DNA from: Gluconobacter sphaericus NBRC 12467
GTDB taxonomy: Bacteria > Pseudomonadota > Alphaproteobacteria > Acetobacterales > Acetobacteraceae
Reading direction: 5' to 3'
DNA: 64,000 nucleotides
Assembly (NCBI RefSeq): GCF_006539125.1
Contig: NZ_BJMK01000001.1
Span: 62,001 to 126,000 of the forward strand
Shown: one piece after another, positions 26,426 to 36,757 of the stretch
Layout of the letters: every line of letters starts with the position of its first letter
Position numbering within the stretch: the stretch's first letter is position 1
Program-made: the position numbers and the translations under genes
Notes under the pieces: generated by a model
The model's database searches: none
What the model saw: only the letters and a program-made list of their open reading frames with translations
What the model was told of the DNA's origin: nothing

Positions 26426-28420
26426 ATGTTTGCCGATGATTGCTGCCTCGTGAAAGCTGCCACAAAGATACGCATCAGTGCGTTCGCAGTCTATTTTGCA
26501 CTTTCTGCCTTACTGCTCGTCAAAGGGTTTTCCCTGCGTCACCACCTGATTGGTGTGGGGGGCGATGTGGAGTCCTTTGCCTGGATGCTTTACTGGTGGC
26601 CCTGGGCTATCGGGCACGGCATCAATCCGTTTGTGACGGATCTGGCGTGGAATGGCCTGGGCTATAACCTGACCTGGGCAACCGCACTGCCGACTTTCGG
26701 GCTTCTCCTTGCGCCTCTGACGTGGCTGGGTGGCCCAGTTCTGACGACCAATCTTGTAGCTGTACTGGCCCCCGCCTGTGCGGCTTTCGCGGCATTCGTT
26801 TTGCTGCAGTCTGTGACCAGGCGTTGGGGGCCGGCGTTTCTGGGAGGGCTGGTCTTCGGGTTTTCGCCGTATGAGATGGGGCAGTCGCTTGGTCATCTCA
26901 ATCTGACGAGCATCGCACTGGTGCCGGTCTGTCTGCTTTTGTGCAAAGCCTATCTCGACCGAACGATTACAAGGCTTCGCTTTGTTGCAGCGCTGTCGAT
27001 GACGGCTTTGCTCCAGCTCGGCATCTCTACGGAAGTTCTGTTTACTTCCGCTGTTATGGGGGGCGTGACCTGGTGCGTGTTTGTGGCGACTGCGTCGGGC
27101 AAGGCACGATACATTTATTTTCTTCTGGCGCGTGACGTCGTGCTGGCCGGGATTGTAACGATTACTTTTGCATCGCCTTTTTTATTCTATCTGATCAAAG
27201 GCATGAAGGTCGTGCCGGGGCAGCTGAATGATGCAGATTTCTATTCTGCGGACATTCTCAATTTTCTGGTTCCCACGCCGGTGACGCTTCCCGGTGGGAC
27301 GTTGTTCAGTTCGATCTCCGATCAGTTTACGGGGAATATCAGTGAGCAGGACGCCTACATCGGGTTGCCGTTTTTTCTTTTGGCCGTCTATTTTTCAACC
27401 ATAGCATTCCGGAGTTCGCTGCTGGTGAAGCGGTGTGTGCTGGTGTTCTGGATTTCCGTTCTTTTCTCGCTGGGCGGTGTTCTCCACGTCGGGAATGACG
27501 TTGCCCATGTCCCCTTGCCATGGCGTCTCGTGGATTGTTTGCCAGTTGTGAGTTCGGTGCTGCCCGTCAGATTTGCGATGTTTACCAGTCTGGCTCTGGC
27601 TGTCCTGTGTGCAGTGTTTCTCGCGCAACGTGCGACAGTGGGCCGTTATGGCGTTGTTCTATGCGGGCTTCTGTTCCTGCTTCCCGCTCCGGCAGCGCAG
27701 GGTTGGGAAGCGACGACGTCCAGTCCGTTTTTCACCGAGGCCAGTATAAAGCGTCATTTCGGCGACGATCCTGTTCTGGTTGTTCTGCCCTTCGGATATC
27801 TGGGGCATTCCATGGCTTGGCAACTCCAGTCCGGCTACGCCTTCCGGCAGACTGGCGGATATCTTGGCTATACTCCGACCAGTGAGCGTAACGACGCTGT
27901 TCTTTCGGGCTTTCTGAATAACGTCATACCGCCACATTTTGATGAGCAGCTGGGTGTTTACTGCGTCGATCATCATGCGACGGCCATTGTCATCGGGCCC
28001 GGTACCAAAGACATATTGAGACGGGCGCTCCTCGAGACACATTGGCCGGCTGAACGGGATGGAGACATGATCATCGTCCGGGTCCCGCCGCGCGAGACGC
28101 TGCCGCTCTTTCGCATTTCGGGAGATTACTGGCCAAGCCCCGCTGAAGTGAACTGGATGGGACAGCAGGTCGCGGTCGAGACGGGTGTTGTGCCAGCACG
28201 GATCGAAATTGGCCGGCCTTATGCCGTTTCTTCGCCCGGAGTGTCGGTCTCTACAGACAATATTATACGACATATTAGCTTTCAGCCTGGAGAGAAGGCT
28301 GTGCTCAATCTCCCTGCGAATAGCAGAACGACCATCCGGGCAGATAAGGTATTTGTTCCCGCAAAGGAGGGAATCAATACGGATCAGCGGGCCCTTTCTC
28401 TCCTGATTGGTCGGCGCTGA
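26426..28420 (+). CDS. Large YfhO/DUF6311-like polytopic membrane protein
   Basis: 664 aa from the ATG at 26426. About 10-12 hydrophobic helices fill residues 10-430 (IRISAFAVYFALSALLLVKGF first), followed by a largely soluble C-terminal domain that contains FGYLGHSMAWQLQSGYAFRQTGGYLGYTP. The periplasmic loop GGDVESFAWMLYWWPWAIGHGINPFVTDL after the first helix is typical of GT-C/YfhO-like proteins, which add sugars to lipid-linked or surface glycans. Earlier starts (TTG 26342, ATG 26357) would place the T8/A8 repeat inside the gene and add a Lys-rich leader; ribosome-binding sites are weak for all. Role in the local polysaccharide pathway is inferred from location. Confidence 0.7.
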   Translation: MFADDCCLVKAATKIRISAFAVYFALSALLLVKGFSLRHHLIGVGGDVESFAWMLYWWPWAIGHGINPFVTDLAWNGLGYNLTWATALPTFGLLLAPLTWLGGPVLTTNLVAVLAPACAAFAAFVLLQSVTRRWGPAFLGGLVFGFSPYEMGQSLGHLNLTSIALVPVCLLLCKAYLDRTITRLRFVAALSMTALLQLGISTEVLFTSAVMGGVTWCVFVATASGKARYIYFLLARDVVLAGIVTITFASPFLFYLIKGMKVVPGQLNDADFYSADILNFLVPTPVTLPGGTLFSSISDQFTGNISEQDAYIGLPFFLLAVYFSTIAFRSSLLVKRCVLVFWISVLFSLGGVLHVGNDVAHVPLPWRLVDCLPVVSSVLPVRFAMFTSLALAVLCAVFLAQRATVGRYGVVLCGLLFLLPAPAAQGWEATTSSPFFTEASIKRHFGDDPVLVVLPFGYLGHSMAWQLQSGYAFRQTGGYLGYTPTSERNDAVLSGFLNNVIPPHFDEQLGVYCVDHHATAIVIGPGTKDILRRALLETHWPAERDGDMIIVRVPPRETLPLFRISGDYWPSPAEVNWMGQQVAVETGVVPARIEIGRPYAVSSPGVSVSTDNIIRHISFQPGEKAVLNLPANSRTTIRADKVFVPAKEGINTDQRALSLLIGRR

Positions 28421-28967
28421 TGCTGCATGAGGGGGCGTTCTGGGATGTCGGGAAGATAGCCGCCGATGAAATCCAGCCTCTGTCTGGGAGCTTTCTTCGG
28501 CCGGCAATTTTTCTCGATCGGGATAGGGTCATTAATCGCGACCATGGCTGGGGCGGAATCCGTAAGCGGTTTGAACGGGAAAGCAATGTCGGTGAAACCA
28601 TCGCCCGTATTGCGGGCCGTGGAATTATATCTTTATCGTAACGAAATAATCCGGGAATATGCGTAATTTTTATTCCAAGTGCGATTTTTATTATCTCATG
28701 AACTGGGTATTCTGTAGTATTCGGTAATATTGTGATAATATTTATTTTTGAAAAATACTGACCTATGCGTCATCAGTGATTATCGGAAAATACCGGGGGA
28801 CGATTATGGATCGCAAACCCGGACTAGGGATGTTTCTTGATTTGATGGAGCGGTGGAAACTATGCCCTGACTGGTGCCTCATGTTCGGGGATCAGTCTTC
28901 CGATATAACGGTCGCTCACGCGGCGGGTGTGGAAGGCCTGACTGTGGGGACTGCATCGCCTGCATAA
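28420..28967 (+). pseudogene. Remnant of a gmhB-like D,D-heptose 1,7-bisphosphate phosphatase
   Basis: Two separated fragments in different frames match one HAD-IIIA phosphatase. The first (28420-28641) contains PAIFLDRDRVINRDHGWGG, the family N-terminus with the DxD nucleophile motif but the usual DRDGVIN glycine changed to arginine. The second (28776-28967) contains DRKPGLGMFLDLMERW and MFGDQSSDITVAHAAGVEG, the family's lysine and GDxxSD motifs. Between them an AT-rich stretch replaces the central part, including the zinc-binding cysteines. The gene is frameshifted, internally deleted and not expected to be active. It lies between the YfhO-like gene and rmd, so an ancestor of this locus may have used a heptose. 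Confidence 0.65.
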
Positions 28968-29015
28968 CTGATCGCTTCAAGAGAGGGTTTTGGACTGCCT
29001 GCGTTCCCTTGAGGA

Positions 29016-29924
29016 TCAGGTTGTCGTCTTCCGCATGCAGTCTTCATAGATATCACGCAGGGTGTCTTCCCATGCGACCTGTCGTTTCCACCCCAAGGTC
29101 GAGGTGATGAGTGTCGCATCGCCTCGGGCAACCGGGATATCCGAGGGGCGTAACCTGTCAGGATCCGTGACGATTTCGGCGTTGATGCCGCTGATGGTCA
29201 GAAGATCGTCCAGAATTGAGCGAATGGAACGCGTCTCACCAGAGCACACATTCAAGATCGTGCCCGGCGTTAGAGGCTTATTCGCTGTGAAGACATCAAG
29301 ATAGGCGTTGCACACATCGCGGACATCGAGAAAGTCGCGCTGGGCATCCAGATTGCCGACGCTGATTTCCGGTTTCTGGAGCCCTTTTGCGATACGCGCG
29401 ATCTGGGATGCAAAGGCTGGAACCACGAAATCGGGCGACTGGCCGGGGCCGGTATGGTTGAACGGACGCATCCGGATGACCCGCAGGCCCTCTTTGGCAA
29501 TTGCGCCCAGTGCCAGATCGGCAGCAGCCTTGGTCGCGGCATACGTATTGCCCGGGGCGAGGGGCGCACTCTCGGTCAGGGCTGTCCCGCGCTGGAACGT
29601 AGTGCCATAAGCTTCTGCCGTAGAGGCGAAAAGGAAGGTGCTGTGTGGAACATGCCGCAGCATGGCGCGTGCGACATTGAGCGTTCCGTGCAAATTGACG
29701 TCCCAGGCATGGTCCGGAGATTTCCGGGCCGCACCAATGGTCGAAACGGCGGCGAGATGGATGCAGTGATCCGGTTTTTCGGCTGCAATGACCTTCTCAA
29801 CAGCCTGCGTATCCCGGATATCCGGGATGGCAGCTAAAATCTCGCTGCCGGGGAAGCGTCTCCGCACCTGGTGTTGCAGATGCTGCCCGACAAAACCCCT
29901 TAGCCCCGTTATGAGAAGGCGCAT
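29016..29924 (-). CDS. rmd: GDP-6-deoxy-D-mannose reductase-like NAD(P)-dependent epimerase/dehydratase
   Basis: 302-aa extended SDR protein. Rossmann motif LLITGLRGFVGQHL, catalytic serine region FASTAEAYG, YAATKAAAD as YxxxK, and RPFNHTGPGQSPDFVVPAFASQIA, the substrate-binding block of Rmd. Rmd reduces GDP-4-dehydro-6-deoxy-D-mannose to GDP-D-rhamnose. It lies 12 bases downstream of gmd on the same strand, the expected pair. GDP-4-keto-6-deoxy-mannose reductases with other stereochemistry (for example towards 6-deoxy-D-talose) cannot be excluded from sequence. Confidence 0.87.
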   Translation of the reverse strand: MRLLITGLRGFVGQHLQHQVRRRFPGSEILAAIPDIRDTQAVEKVIAAEKPDHCIHLAAVSTIGAARKSPDHAWDVNLHGTLNVARAMLRHVPHSTFLFASTAEAYGTTFQRGTALTESAPLAPGNTYAATKAAADLALGAIAKEGLRVIRMRPFNHTGPGQSPDFVVPAFASQIARIAKGLQKPEISVGNLDAQRDFLDVRDVCNAYLDVFTANKPLTPGTILNVCSGETRSIRSILDDLLTISGINAEIVTDPDRLRPSDIPVARGDATLITSTLGWKRQVAWEDTLRDIYEDCMRKTTT

Positions 29925-29936
29925 ACGACCGTCCGC

Positions 29937-31200
<1,264 letters not shown>

Positions 31201-31389
31201 ATGGCATCTTACAGGAAACCTGAGAGGTCTTCGTTTCATATTCCTGCGGAGTCACAGGATGCTCGCTTTTCTGCAGGAGAGGGCAAGTCAGCGCTATCGG
31301 CTGTTGAGAAGTATCGCCTGCTGCGTGAAACGCGGCGTGTGCTCAGGCGCGAGCGTCGCGCCGCTGAGAGGAAGGTCGACCTGCGTTAA
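31201..31389 (+). CDS. Possible small basic protein
   Basis: 62 aa if started at the ATG at 31201 (a second ATG at 31198 is adjacent; GGAAAG precedes closely). The C-terminal half is strongly basic and helical (EKYRLLRETRRVLRRERRAAERKVDLR), like many small nucleic-acid-associated or structural proteins; the N-terminal half is polar. It ends in a TAA that overlaps the TAA of the opposing EAL gene. I recognise no family, and it may be non-coding. Confidence 0.35.
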   Translation: MASYRKPERSSFHIPAESQDARFSAGEGKSALSAVEKYRLLRETRRVLRRERRAAERKVDLR

Positions 31390-33152
31390 GAGGCAGATGC
31401 CGAGGTGCTGATGCTCGAGCCGGACATGACGGGAATCTCAGTCATTCCAGGATAGGCTGACGACAGCTTGGCGAGGGGGGCAGGGCGCCCCATCAGAAAG
31501 CCTTGTGCCGTGCTGCAGGAAGTGTGCCGCAACATGTCGAGTTGGGCAGCGGTTTCGACGCCTTCGGCAATGACTTCCATCGACATGGCGTGCCCTAGTG
31601 TCATGATGGCGCTGACGATGCTTTGGGTTTGCGGGTCGTTCAGCATGTCCCGGATGAATGAGCGGTCGATCTTGATCCTGTCGAAGGGGAAGCTGCGCAG
31701 GTAATTGAGGCTTGAAAACCCGATACCGAAATCGTCCATGACGATTTTCACGCCGAGAGCACGGATTTTGCTCATGGTTTCCAGATTGCGCTGCACAGCC
31801 TCGAGAAAGATGCTTTCCGTCAGTTCGAGTTCGAGCCGCTCTGCCGCCAGTCCTGTCTGGAGCAGGGTCTGGATTACGGCGGCGTACATGTCGTCGTGAA
31901 GGAACTGGATGGCGGAAATATTGACGGCAACTCTGACGTGCGAGGGCAGTTTACTGACCTGGGTACAGGCTTCGAGCAGTACCCATCGGCCGATTGAGAC
32001 GATCAGGCCGCTTTCTTCCGCAACGGGAATGAAATCGTTGGGAGGAATGACACCTCTTATGGGGTGCTGCCAGCGCAGAAGTGCTTCAACGCATTCGATC
32101 CGGTTTGTTCTGATGCAGATCAGGGGCTGGAATTCCAGGAAAAACTGGTTTGTCTCAAGTGCTCGTTGCAGATCGTGTTCCAGCTCCGAGCGATGATGGA
32201 CATCGGCCTGCATGAGGGGGGTGAAGCTGATCCAGTCCGGCGACTGAAGGCGGCGTGCTTCGTTCAGGGCCAGTTCTGCGTAGTGGCAGGCCGTTTCGAA
32301 ACGATAGGTGTCGAACGGGATGAGGCAGCACCCGATGCTGGCCGTCAGATGTATCCTGTGTCCGTCTATCGAAAGGGTAGCGTGGAAAATATCCCGGACG
32401 ATCTGAGCCCAGCGCGTTGCCTGGCCCGGGTGTTCGTAAGGGATGGGGCAGAAAATACCGAAATCGTCGTTGCCCAGTTGTGCGACGATGCACTCTTCGG
32501 TCAGGAAGGCCCGAAGACGTTTCCCGATTTCGTTGAGAACGTTATCGGCGATGCAGGTGCCATAACGCCCGCTAATGGTGCGGAAACGATTGATGTTGGC
32601 TCGCAGGAGGATCCCTGCGGGCTGCCGCGTTGTTTCGTTGCCGAAAAACGCTTTTACGGCTTTCCCGAACTCTTCCTGACCGCATAATCCCGTGTCACTC
32701 TCCGCAGACAGGCTGCGGAATGTGGTCAGGAACGGGGGAAACGTAACGGCCAGGGCCAGGCAATCCAGGTCATTGCGTCGCAAGGGTATCAGCCGGAATT
32801 CGACCTGGAAACTCCGTCCTTCCAGTGTTCGGAGGGTACCGGGACGGTAACTGTTATCCGGTGGGGCTGTCAGGGCTCCGGGCAGGATATCGCGGATGGA
32901 GGGAAAGTTCTGGAGATCGGTTCCGACGCAGGAGAGAAGGGGTCTGTTGGCCTCGATGACCCGGTCCTGGTGGAGGATGGCCAATCCTTCGCTGGAGGCA
33001 TCGGCGAGATGATGGATAGGAAACAGCGCCGTGATGTTTTCTCGTGATGTGCTGTCCTGTGTCTTTTCCCGGGGCGCAGTCGTCGGAAGGGTGACGTCCG
33101 CACGGGGTGGAACTCCTTCCTGGCTGATCCTCTGGGAAATATGCACAATCAT
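31386..33152 (-). CDS. PAS/GGDEF/EAL protein, probable c-di-GMP phosphodiesterase
   Basis: 588 aa. N-terminal PAS-like sensor (about 45-145; ASSEGLAILHQDRVIEANRPLLSCVG), a GGDEF domain whose signature is degenerate (GNDDF at about 227-231), and a complete EAL domain (about 325-575): E356 in VEALLRW, QVSKLPSHVRVAVNISAIQF, LTESIF, MDDFGIGFSSLNYLRSFPFDRIKIDRSFI and IAEGVET. It should hydrolyse c-di-GMP and the GGDEF part may only regulate it. No membrane helices. The start at 33152 has GAGGGA upstream, better than 33173. It lies within the polysaccharide region, where c-di-GMP often controls surface glycans. Confidence 0.92.
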   Translation of the reverse strand: MIVHISQRISQEGVPPRADVTLPTTAPREKTQDSTSRENITALFPIHHLADASSEGLAILHQDRVIEANRPLLSCVGTDLQNFPSIRDILPGALTAPPDNSYRPGTLRTLEGRSFQVEFRLIPLRRNDLDCLALAVTFPPFLTTFRSLSAESDTGLCGQEEFGKAVKAFFGNETTRQPAGILLRANINRFRTISGRYGTCIADNVLNEIGKRLRAFLTEECIVAQLGNDDFGIFCPIPYEHPGQATRWAQIVRDIFHATLSIDGHRIHLTASIGCCLIPFDTYRFETACHYAELALNEARRLQSPDWISFTPLMQADVHHRSELEHDLQRALETNQFFLEFQPLICIRTNRIECVEALLRWQHPIRGVIPPNDFIPVAEESGLIVSIGRWVLLEACTQVSKLPSHVRVAVNISAIQFLHDDMYAAVIQTLLQTGLAAERLELELTESIFLEAVQRNLETMSKIRALGVKIVMDDFGIGFSSLNYLRSFPFDRIKIDRSFIRDMLNDPQTQSIVSAIMTLGHAMSMEVIAEGVETAAQLDMLRHTSCSTAQGFLMGRPAPLAKLSSAYPGMTEIPVMSGSSISTSASAS

Positions 33153-33271
33153 TTCGGTCCCTCTGTCTCTCAAGAAGATGGCCCGGCTTCTATTAAGAAA
33201 CTGGAAATGTCAGACAGTCATAAACTGAGCAAACTGCAACAAAATGTTTCTAAAACGAGGATTCGGCCATC

Positions 33272-34354
33272 ATGCAGCACCCCGTCCTGACCATTCTGCC
33301 GCCGCGGGAGCGTTATGAGGCGGGTCATGCGGGGGCGATTTCCCTTCTTGTCAGTCGGAAAGCACAGTTTTCGGATGTGGTGGCAGGGGTTGGACGGATC
33401 GGTATGCCTTTGCCCGGCGGGCAATACAGGCCGTTAATTCTGCCCCGGGTTCCGCTCTTGCGGAATTGGCGTCTGCGTCTCGCCTGTGTGGCGATGATGC
33501 GGCTGTGTCGTCCTGCTTTGACAGAAATTCACAATCGGCCCGATCTGGCGCGCTTTCTGGCCCGGTTCGGGCCCGTCAGACTGATTCTTCATAACGATCC
33601 CTGCACCATGCGCGGTGCACGCTCCGTCCGGCAGAGGGAAGATCTTGCCCGGCATGTTCTGGTCTGCGGCGTTTCGGACTGGGTGACCGGGCGTTTTTGT
33701 GAAGGATGCGCGCCGCTCAGGACGGAGGTGCAGCCTAACTGTATCGACCTGTCCGTATTGCCGACGGCCGGTCTGCGGCAGAAGGTGGTGCTGTTCGCGG
33801 GGCGGGTTGTGGCTGACAAGGGGGTAGATGCATTTGTCCGAGCATGGGGGGCGATCCGGGCGCAGTATCCGGGATGGCGGGCTGTCATTATGGGGGCCGA
33901 CCGTTTTGGACCCGATTCACCGGAAACACCATTTCTGGAAAAGCTGCGGCTTCAGGCTGCCGCAGCGGGGGTCATGATGACGGGGTACCGGCCTCATGAT
34001 GATGTGCTGGAGGCGATGGCCGGGGCGGCTGTCGTGGTGGTGCCCAGTCGCTGGGAAGAGCCTTTTGGCATGACTGCGCTGGAAGCCATGGGGTGCGGCG
34101 CGGCAGTTGTTGCGTCACCCGTGGGTGCGCTGCCTGACCTGGTGGGAGATGCGGCCTTGCTCGCAGCGCCGGATGAAGCCGGGGCGCTGGAGCAGGCTTT
34201 GAGCCGTCTGATGGACGACGAGGGTTTCAGAACCCGGTTGGGCGAACAGGGGCGCAAACGGGCGGCGCTGTTTGATGTTGCGACTGCCCGTGTCCGGCAG
34301 GAAGAACTGCGGCAGGCGGCGATTGCATTCGCGCGTCGCCCACAGCAGCTTTGA
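33272..34354 (+). CDS. Glycosyltransferase family 4 protein
   Basis: 360-aa GT-B transferase with the acceptor-side N-terminal domain (ILPPRERYEAGHAGAISLLVSR) and a donor domain: VVLFAGRVVADKGVDAFVRAW, VMMTGYRPHDDVLEAMAGAAVVVVPSRWEEPFGMTALEAMGCGAAVVASPVG, with the EX7E motif. No membrane segment. Its start has no strong ribosome-binding site. The stop lies two bases before the opposing aldo/keto reductase stop. The sequence resembles LPS-core and exopolysaccharide transferases but cannot be given a specific linkage. Confidence 0.85.
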   Translation: MQHPVLTILPPRERYEAGHAGAISLLVSRKAQFSDVVAGVGRIGMPLPGGQYRPLILPRVPLLRNWRLRLACVAMMRLCRPALTEIHNRPDLARFLARFGPVRLILHNDPCTMRGARSVRQREDLARHVLVCGVSDWVTGRFCEGCAPLRTEVQPNCIDLSVLPTAGLRQKVVLFAGRVVADKGVDAFVRAWGAIRAQYPGWRAVIMGADRFGPDSPETPFLEKLRLQAAAAGVMMTGYRPHDDVLEAMAGAAVVVVPSRWEEPFGMTALEAMGCGAAVVASPVGALPDLVGDAALLAAPDEAGALEQALSRLMDDEGFRTRLGEQGRKRAALFDVATARVRQEELRQAAIAFARRPQQL

Positions 34355-34356
34355 GG

Positions 34357-35355
34357 TCAGTCCCGTGCCGGGGGTGCCATGAAGGTCGGGTCGATGGGGT
34401 TGGGGACATGCCGGGCCAGAATATCGTCCACGGCTTTCTTTTCCTCGTCGGTCAGGGACCAGCCGAAGACGTCCTTCACGCCTGAGACCTGACCCGGTTT
34501 GCGGGCACCCCACAGGGCGATGATCGGGCCCTGATCGAGAAGCCAGCGAACGGCGAAGGCCATTACCGACTTGCCGCGCTTTTCGGCAAGCTTTTCGAAC
34601 TCGTCGACGGCTGCGAGGTATTTCTCGAAATTCGGCTTCTGAAACTTCGGATCGTTTGAGCGCAGGTCATCTTTCGGAAAGGTCGTGTCGCGGTTCATCT
34701 TGCCTGTCAGCAGGCCGCGGCAGAGGGCGCCGTAAGCGAGAACGACGGCATTGTGCTTTTCGGCGTAGGGAAGGATGTCCTTTTCGATGGTGCGCTCGAA
34801 GAGGTTTAGCGGGGGCTGGATCGTGGCGAGAGGAGCGACTTCGCGGAAAATGTCCATCTGTTCGGGCGAAAAATTGCTCACGCCGAGGGCGCGGATCTTG
34901 CCTTCCTGATGGAGCTTCTGGAGTTCACGGGCGCTCTCGTCGATCGGTGTCTTGTCGTCGGGCCAGTGGATCTGCTCGAGGTCAATCGTTTCCACGCGCA
35001 GACGGCGGAGCGAGTCTTCGACCTCCTTACGAATGCGGGCCGGGCGTGAATCCCGGAAGACCTTCATGTTCTTTTCGTCTTCGCCAACCCAGTGCAGGCC
35101 GAGCTTGGTAGCGACATGCGCCTTGTGGGGCTTCTCGGCCAGCGCGCGGCCAACGATTTCCTCGGAATGACCGAAGCCGTAGACCGGGGCAGTGTCGATC
35201 AGGTTGATGCCTTCGTCGATGGCAGCATGGATGGTGCGGACACCGTTGTCATCATCGGGGCCGCCCCACATCCAGCCACCGATGGCCCAGGTACCTAGGG
35301 CGACGCGGGAGAGAGGCGTATCGATGCCGGGGATGCGGATGGTGTCGGATGCCAT
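34357..35355 (-). CDS. NADPH-dependent aldo/keto reductase, Gox1615-like
   Basis: 332 aa. The sequence, from MASDTIRIPGIDTPLSRVAL through GTWAIGGWMWGG and the AKR active site LIDTAPVYGFGHSEE, LATKLGLHWVG-like strand and EQIHWPD, is very close to my memory of Gluconobacter oxydans Gox1615, a reductase of aldehydes and 2-ketoaldehydes. The C-terminal NADPH site ALWGARKPGQVSGV is intact. The longer reading upstream is excluded: GGAG is well placed before 35355. It is inserted between polysaccharide genes but seems functionally unrelated. Confidence 0.9.
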   Translation of the reverse strand: MASDTIRIPGIDTPLSRVALGTWAIGGWMWGGPDDDNGVRTIHAAIDEGINLIDTAPVYGFGHSEEIVGRALAEKPHKAHVATKLGLHWVGEDEKNMKVFRDSRPARIRKEVEDSLRRLRVETIDLEQIHWPDDKTPIDESARELQKLHQEGKIRALGVSNFSPEQMDIFREVAPLATIQPPLNLFERTIEKDILPYAEKHNAVVLAYGALCRGLLTGKMNRDTTFPKDDLRSNDPKFQKPNFEKYLAAVDEFEKLAEKRGKSVMAFAVRWLLDQGPIIALWGARKPGQVSGVKDVFGWSLTDEEKKAVDDILARHVPNPIDPTFMAPPARD

Positions 35356-35445
35356 GAGTGTCTCCACTTGAAATAGACAGTAACGAAAAAGCGCTTCGGA
35401 CTGTAAGTGGTTGCATGGCAGCAGGAAACCTTCCATCCACGCCAG

Positions 35446-36738
35446 ATGCGTTTCTCTCCTTCTGTCCTGACCCGGATCGGCCGCTGGGCCGCCGTAGTAC
35501 TGCCTCTGACCCTGACGCATGTGCGTGTGGCGGGTGAAGCCGATCTTGATCTTCTGGCCGTGCTGCTTCTGCTACATTCGTCTCTGACCGGGCGGCGTCA
35601 GGGCGGATGGGACTGGTTCCGGGAGCCTTGGGTTATCGCCACGTTCTGCTGGTGGGGCTGGCAGGTATTGTGCACGCTGTGGGCGTCGCCGGGGCACGGG
35701 GCGCTGGTTCAGTCTCTGCTGGCAATCCGGTTCCCGCTTGCCGCCGCTGCTTTGGGCTGCTGGTTGCTGAAGGATGCGCTCTGGCGTCGGCGTGTGTTGT
35801 GGCTGACCTGTGCGTGCGCGATCTATATCGCGTTTCAGATGCTGGTCCAGGCTGTGTTCGGGCGCAATCTGTTCGGGATTCCGCGCTTTCATGACGGAAC
35901 ACTGACCGGACCCTATGCGCATCCACGCGCTGCGGCACCTCTGTCCCGGTTGATTTTACCACTGCTGATGGTCGGGTGCGCGGCGGCGGAAGGGGCGCGG
36001 AGCCGTCTGATGCGAACATTGGGGCTTTGTGCGGCCACGGTTTTGGCGGTCGGTATCATGGTTCTGGCCGGGCAGCGGATGCCGCTTGCGCTGTCTCTGC
36101 TGGGGATTGGTGTCTGTGCGTTGCTGTACCGGCCGATGCGTCCGGCGGCACTGGCTGCGGCCGCGATGCTCCCGGTTTTAGTGCTGGTGGCTCGGGTATT
36201 TTCGCCGGGCAGCTTCTTCCATCTCGTGACGCTGGCACGGCAGCAACTCACGCATTTCGGTCAGTCGCCCTATGGTGAAATCTATACCCATGCTGTCGTG
36301 ATGGCGCAGGCGCACCCTTGGATCGGGCAGGGTTATGATGCCTACCGGCATTACTGTGCTACGCCCTCCACCTTTCATGGAATTGCGGGTCTGTCTGATA
36401 CCATACCGGGCCAGGGATGGCTGTCCCTTTGTGTGCAGCATCCGCACAACCACTACCTTCAGGCGCTGGTCAATGCAGGAGTGCCGGGGCTTATCCTGTT
36501 CGTGTTGATGATTGCGACCTGGTTGAAGGCGATTTGGCCGGGACGGAATGGCGCGGCCATTTCGATCGGCCTGTTTGCCGCGGTGTTCATTCAGGAATGG
36601 CCGATCGCGTCCTCGTCGGACTTCCTGAACCTGCCGCTGAGCGGCTGGGGCTTCCTGCTTCTGGGGCTGGCGCTGGCCTATGGGACATTCCGGGGTGGGG
36701 ACGGGTTTCAAGCGGACAGGGACCGGCCTATATCGTAA
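35446..36738 (+). CDS. O-antigen ligase/polymerase family protein
   Basis: 430 aa, about 10-12 transmembrane helices. The large periplasmic loop near residues 270-345 (AHPWIGQGYDAYRHYC...SLCVQHPHNHYLQALVNAGVPGLILF) carries the HPHNHYLQ block that is the hallmark of the Wzy_C/WaaL ligase family, with the catalytic histidine type conserved. It would join polysaccharide to lipid A-core or polymerise repeat units. GTG at 35407 is an alternative start. Genes for its polymer (gmd, rmd, transferases) are near, which supports a surface glycan role. Confidence 0.8.
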   Translation: MRFSPSVLTRIGRWAAVVLPLTLTHVRVAGEADLDLLAVLLLLHSSLTGRRQGGWDWFREPWVIATFCWWGWQVLCTLWASPGHGALVQSLLAIRFPLAAAALGCWLLKDALWRRRVLWLTCACAIYIAFQMLVQAVFGRNLFGIPRFHDGTLTGPYAHPRAAAPLSRLILPLLMVGCAAAEGARSRLMRTLGLCAATVLAVGIMVLAGQRMPLALSLLGIGVCALLYRPMRPAALAAAAMLPVLVLVARVFSPGSFFHLVTLARQQLTHFGQSPYGEIYTHAVVMAQAHPWIGQGYDAYRHYCATPSTFHGIAGLSDTIPGQGWLSLCVQHPHNHYLQALVNAGVPGLILFVLMIATWLKAIWPGRNGAAISIGLFAAVFIQEWPIASSSDFLNLPLSGWGFLLLGLALAYGTFRGGDGFQADRDRPIS

Positions 36739-36757
36739 GGCAGATTACGGAGGCTTT

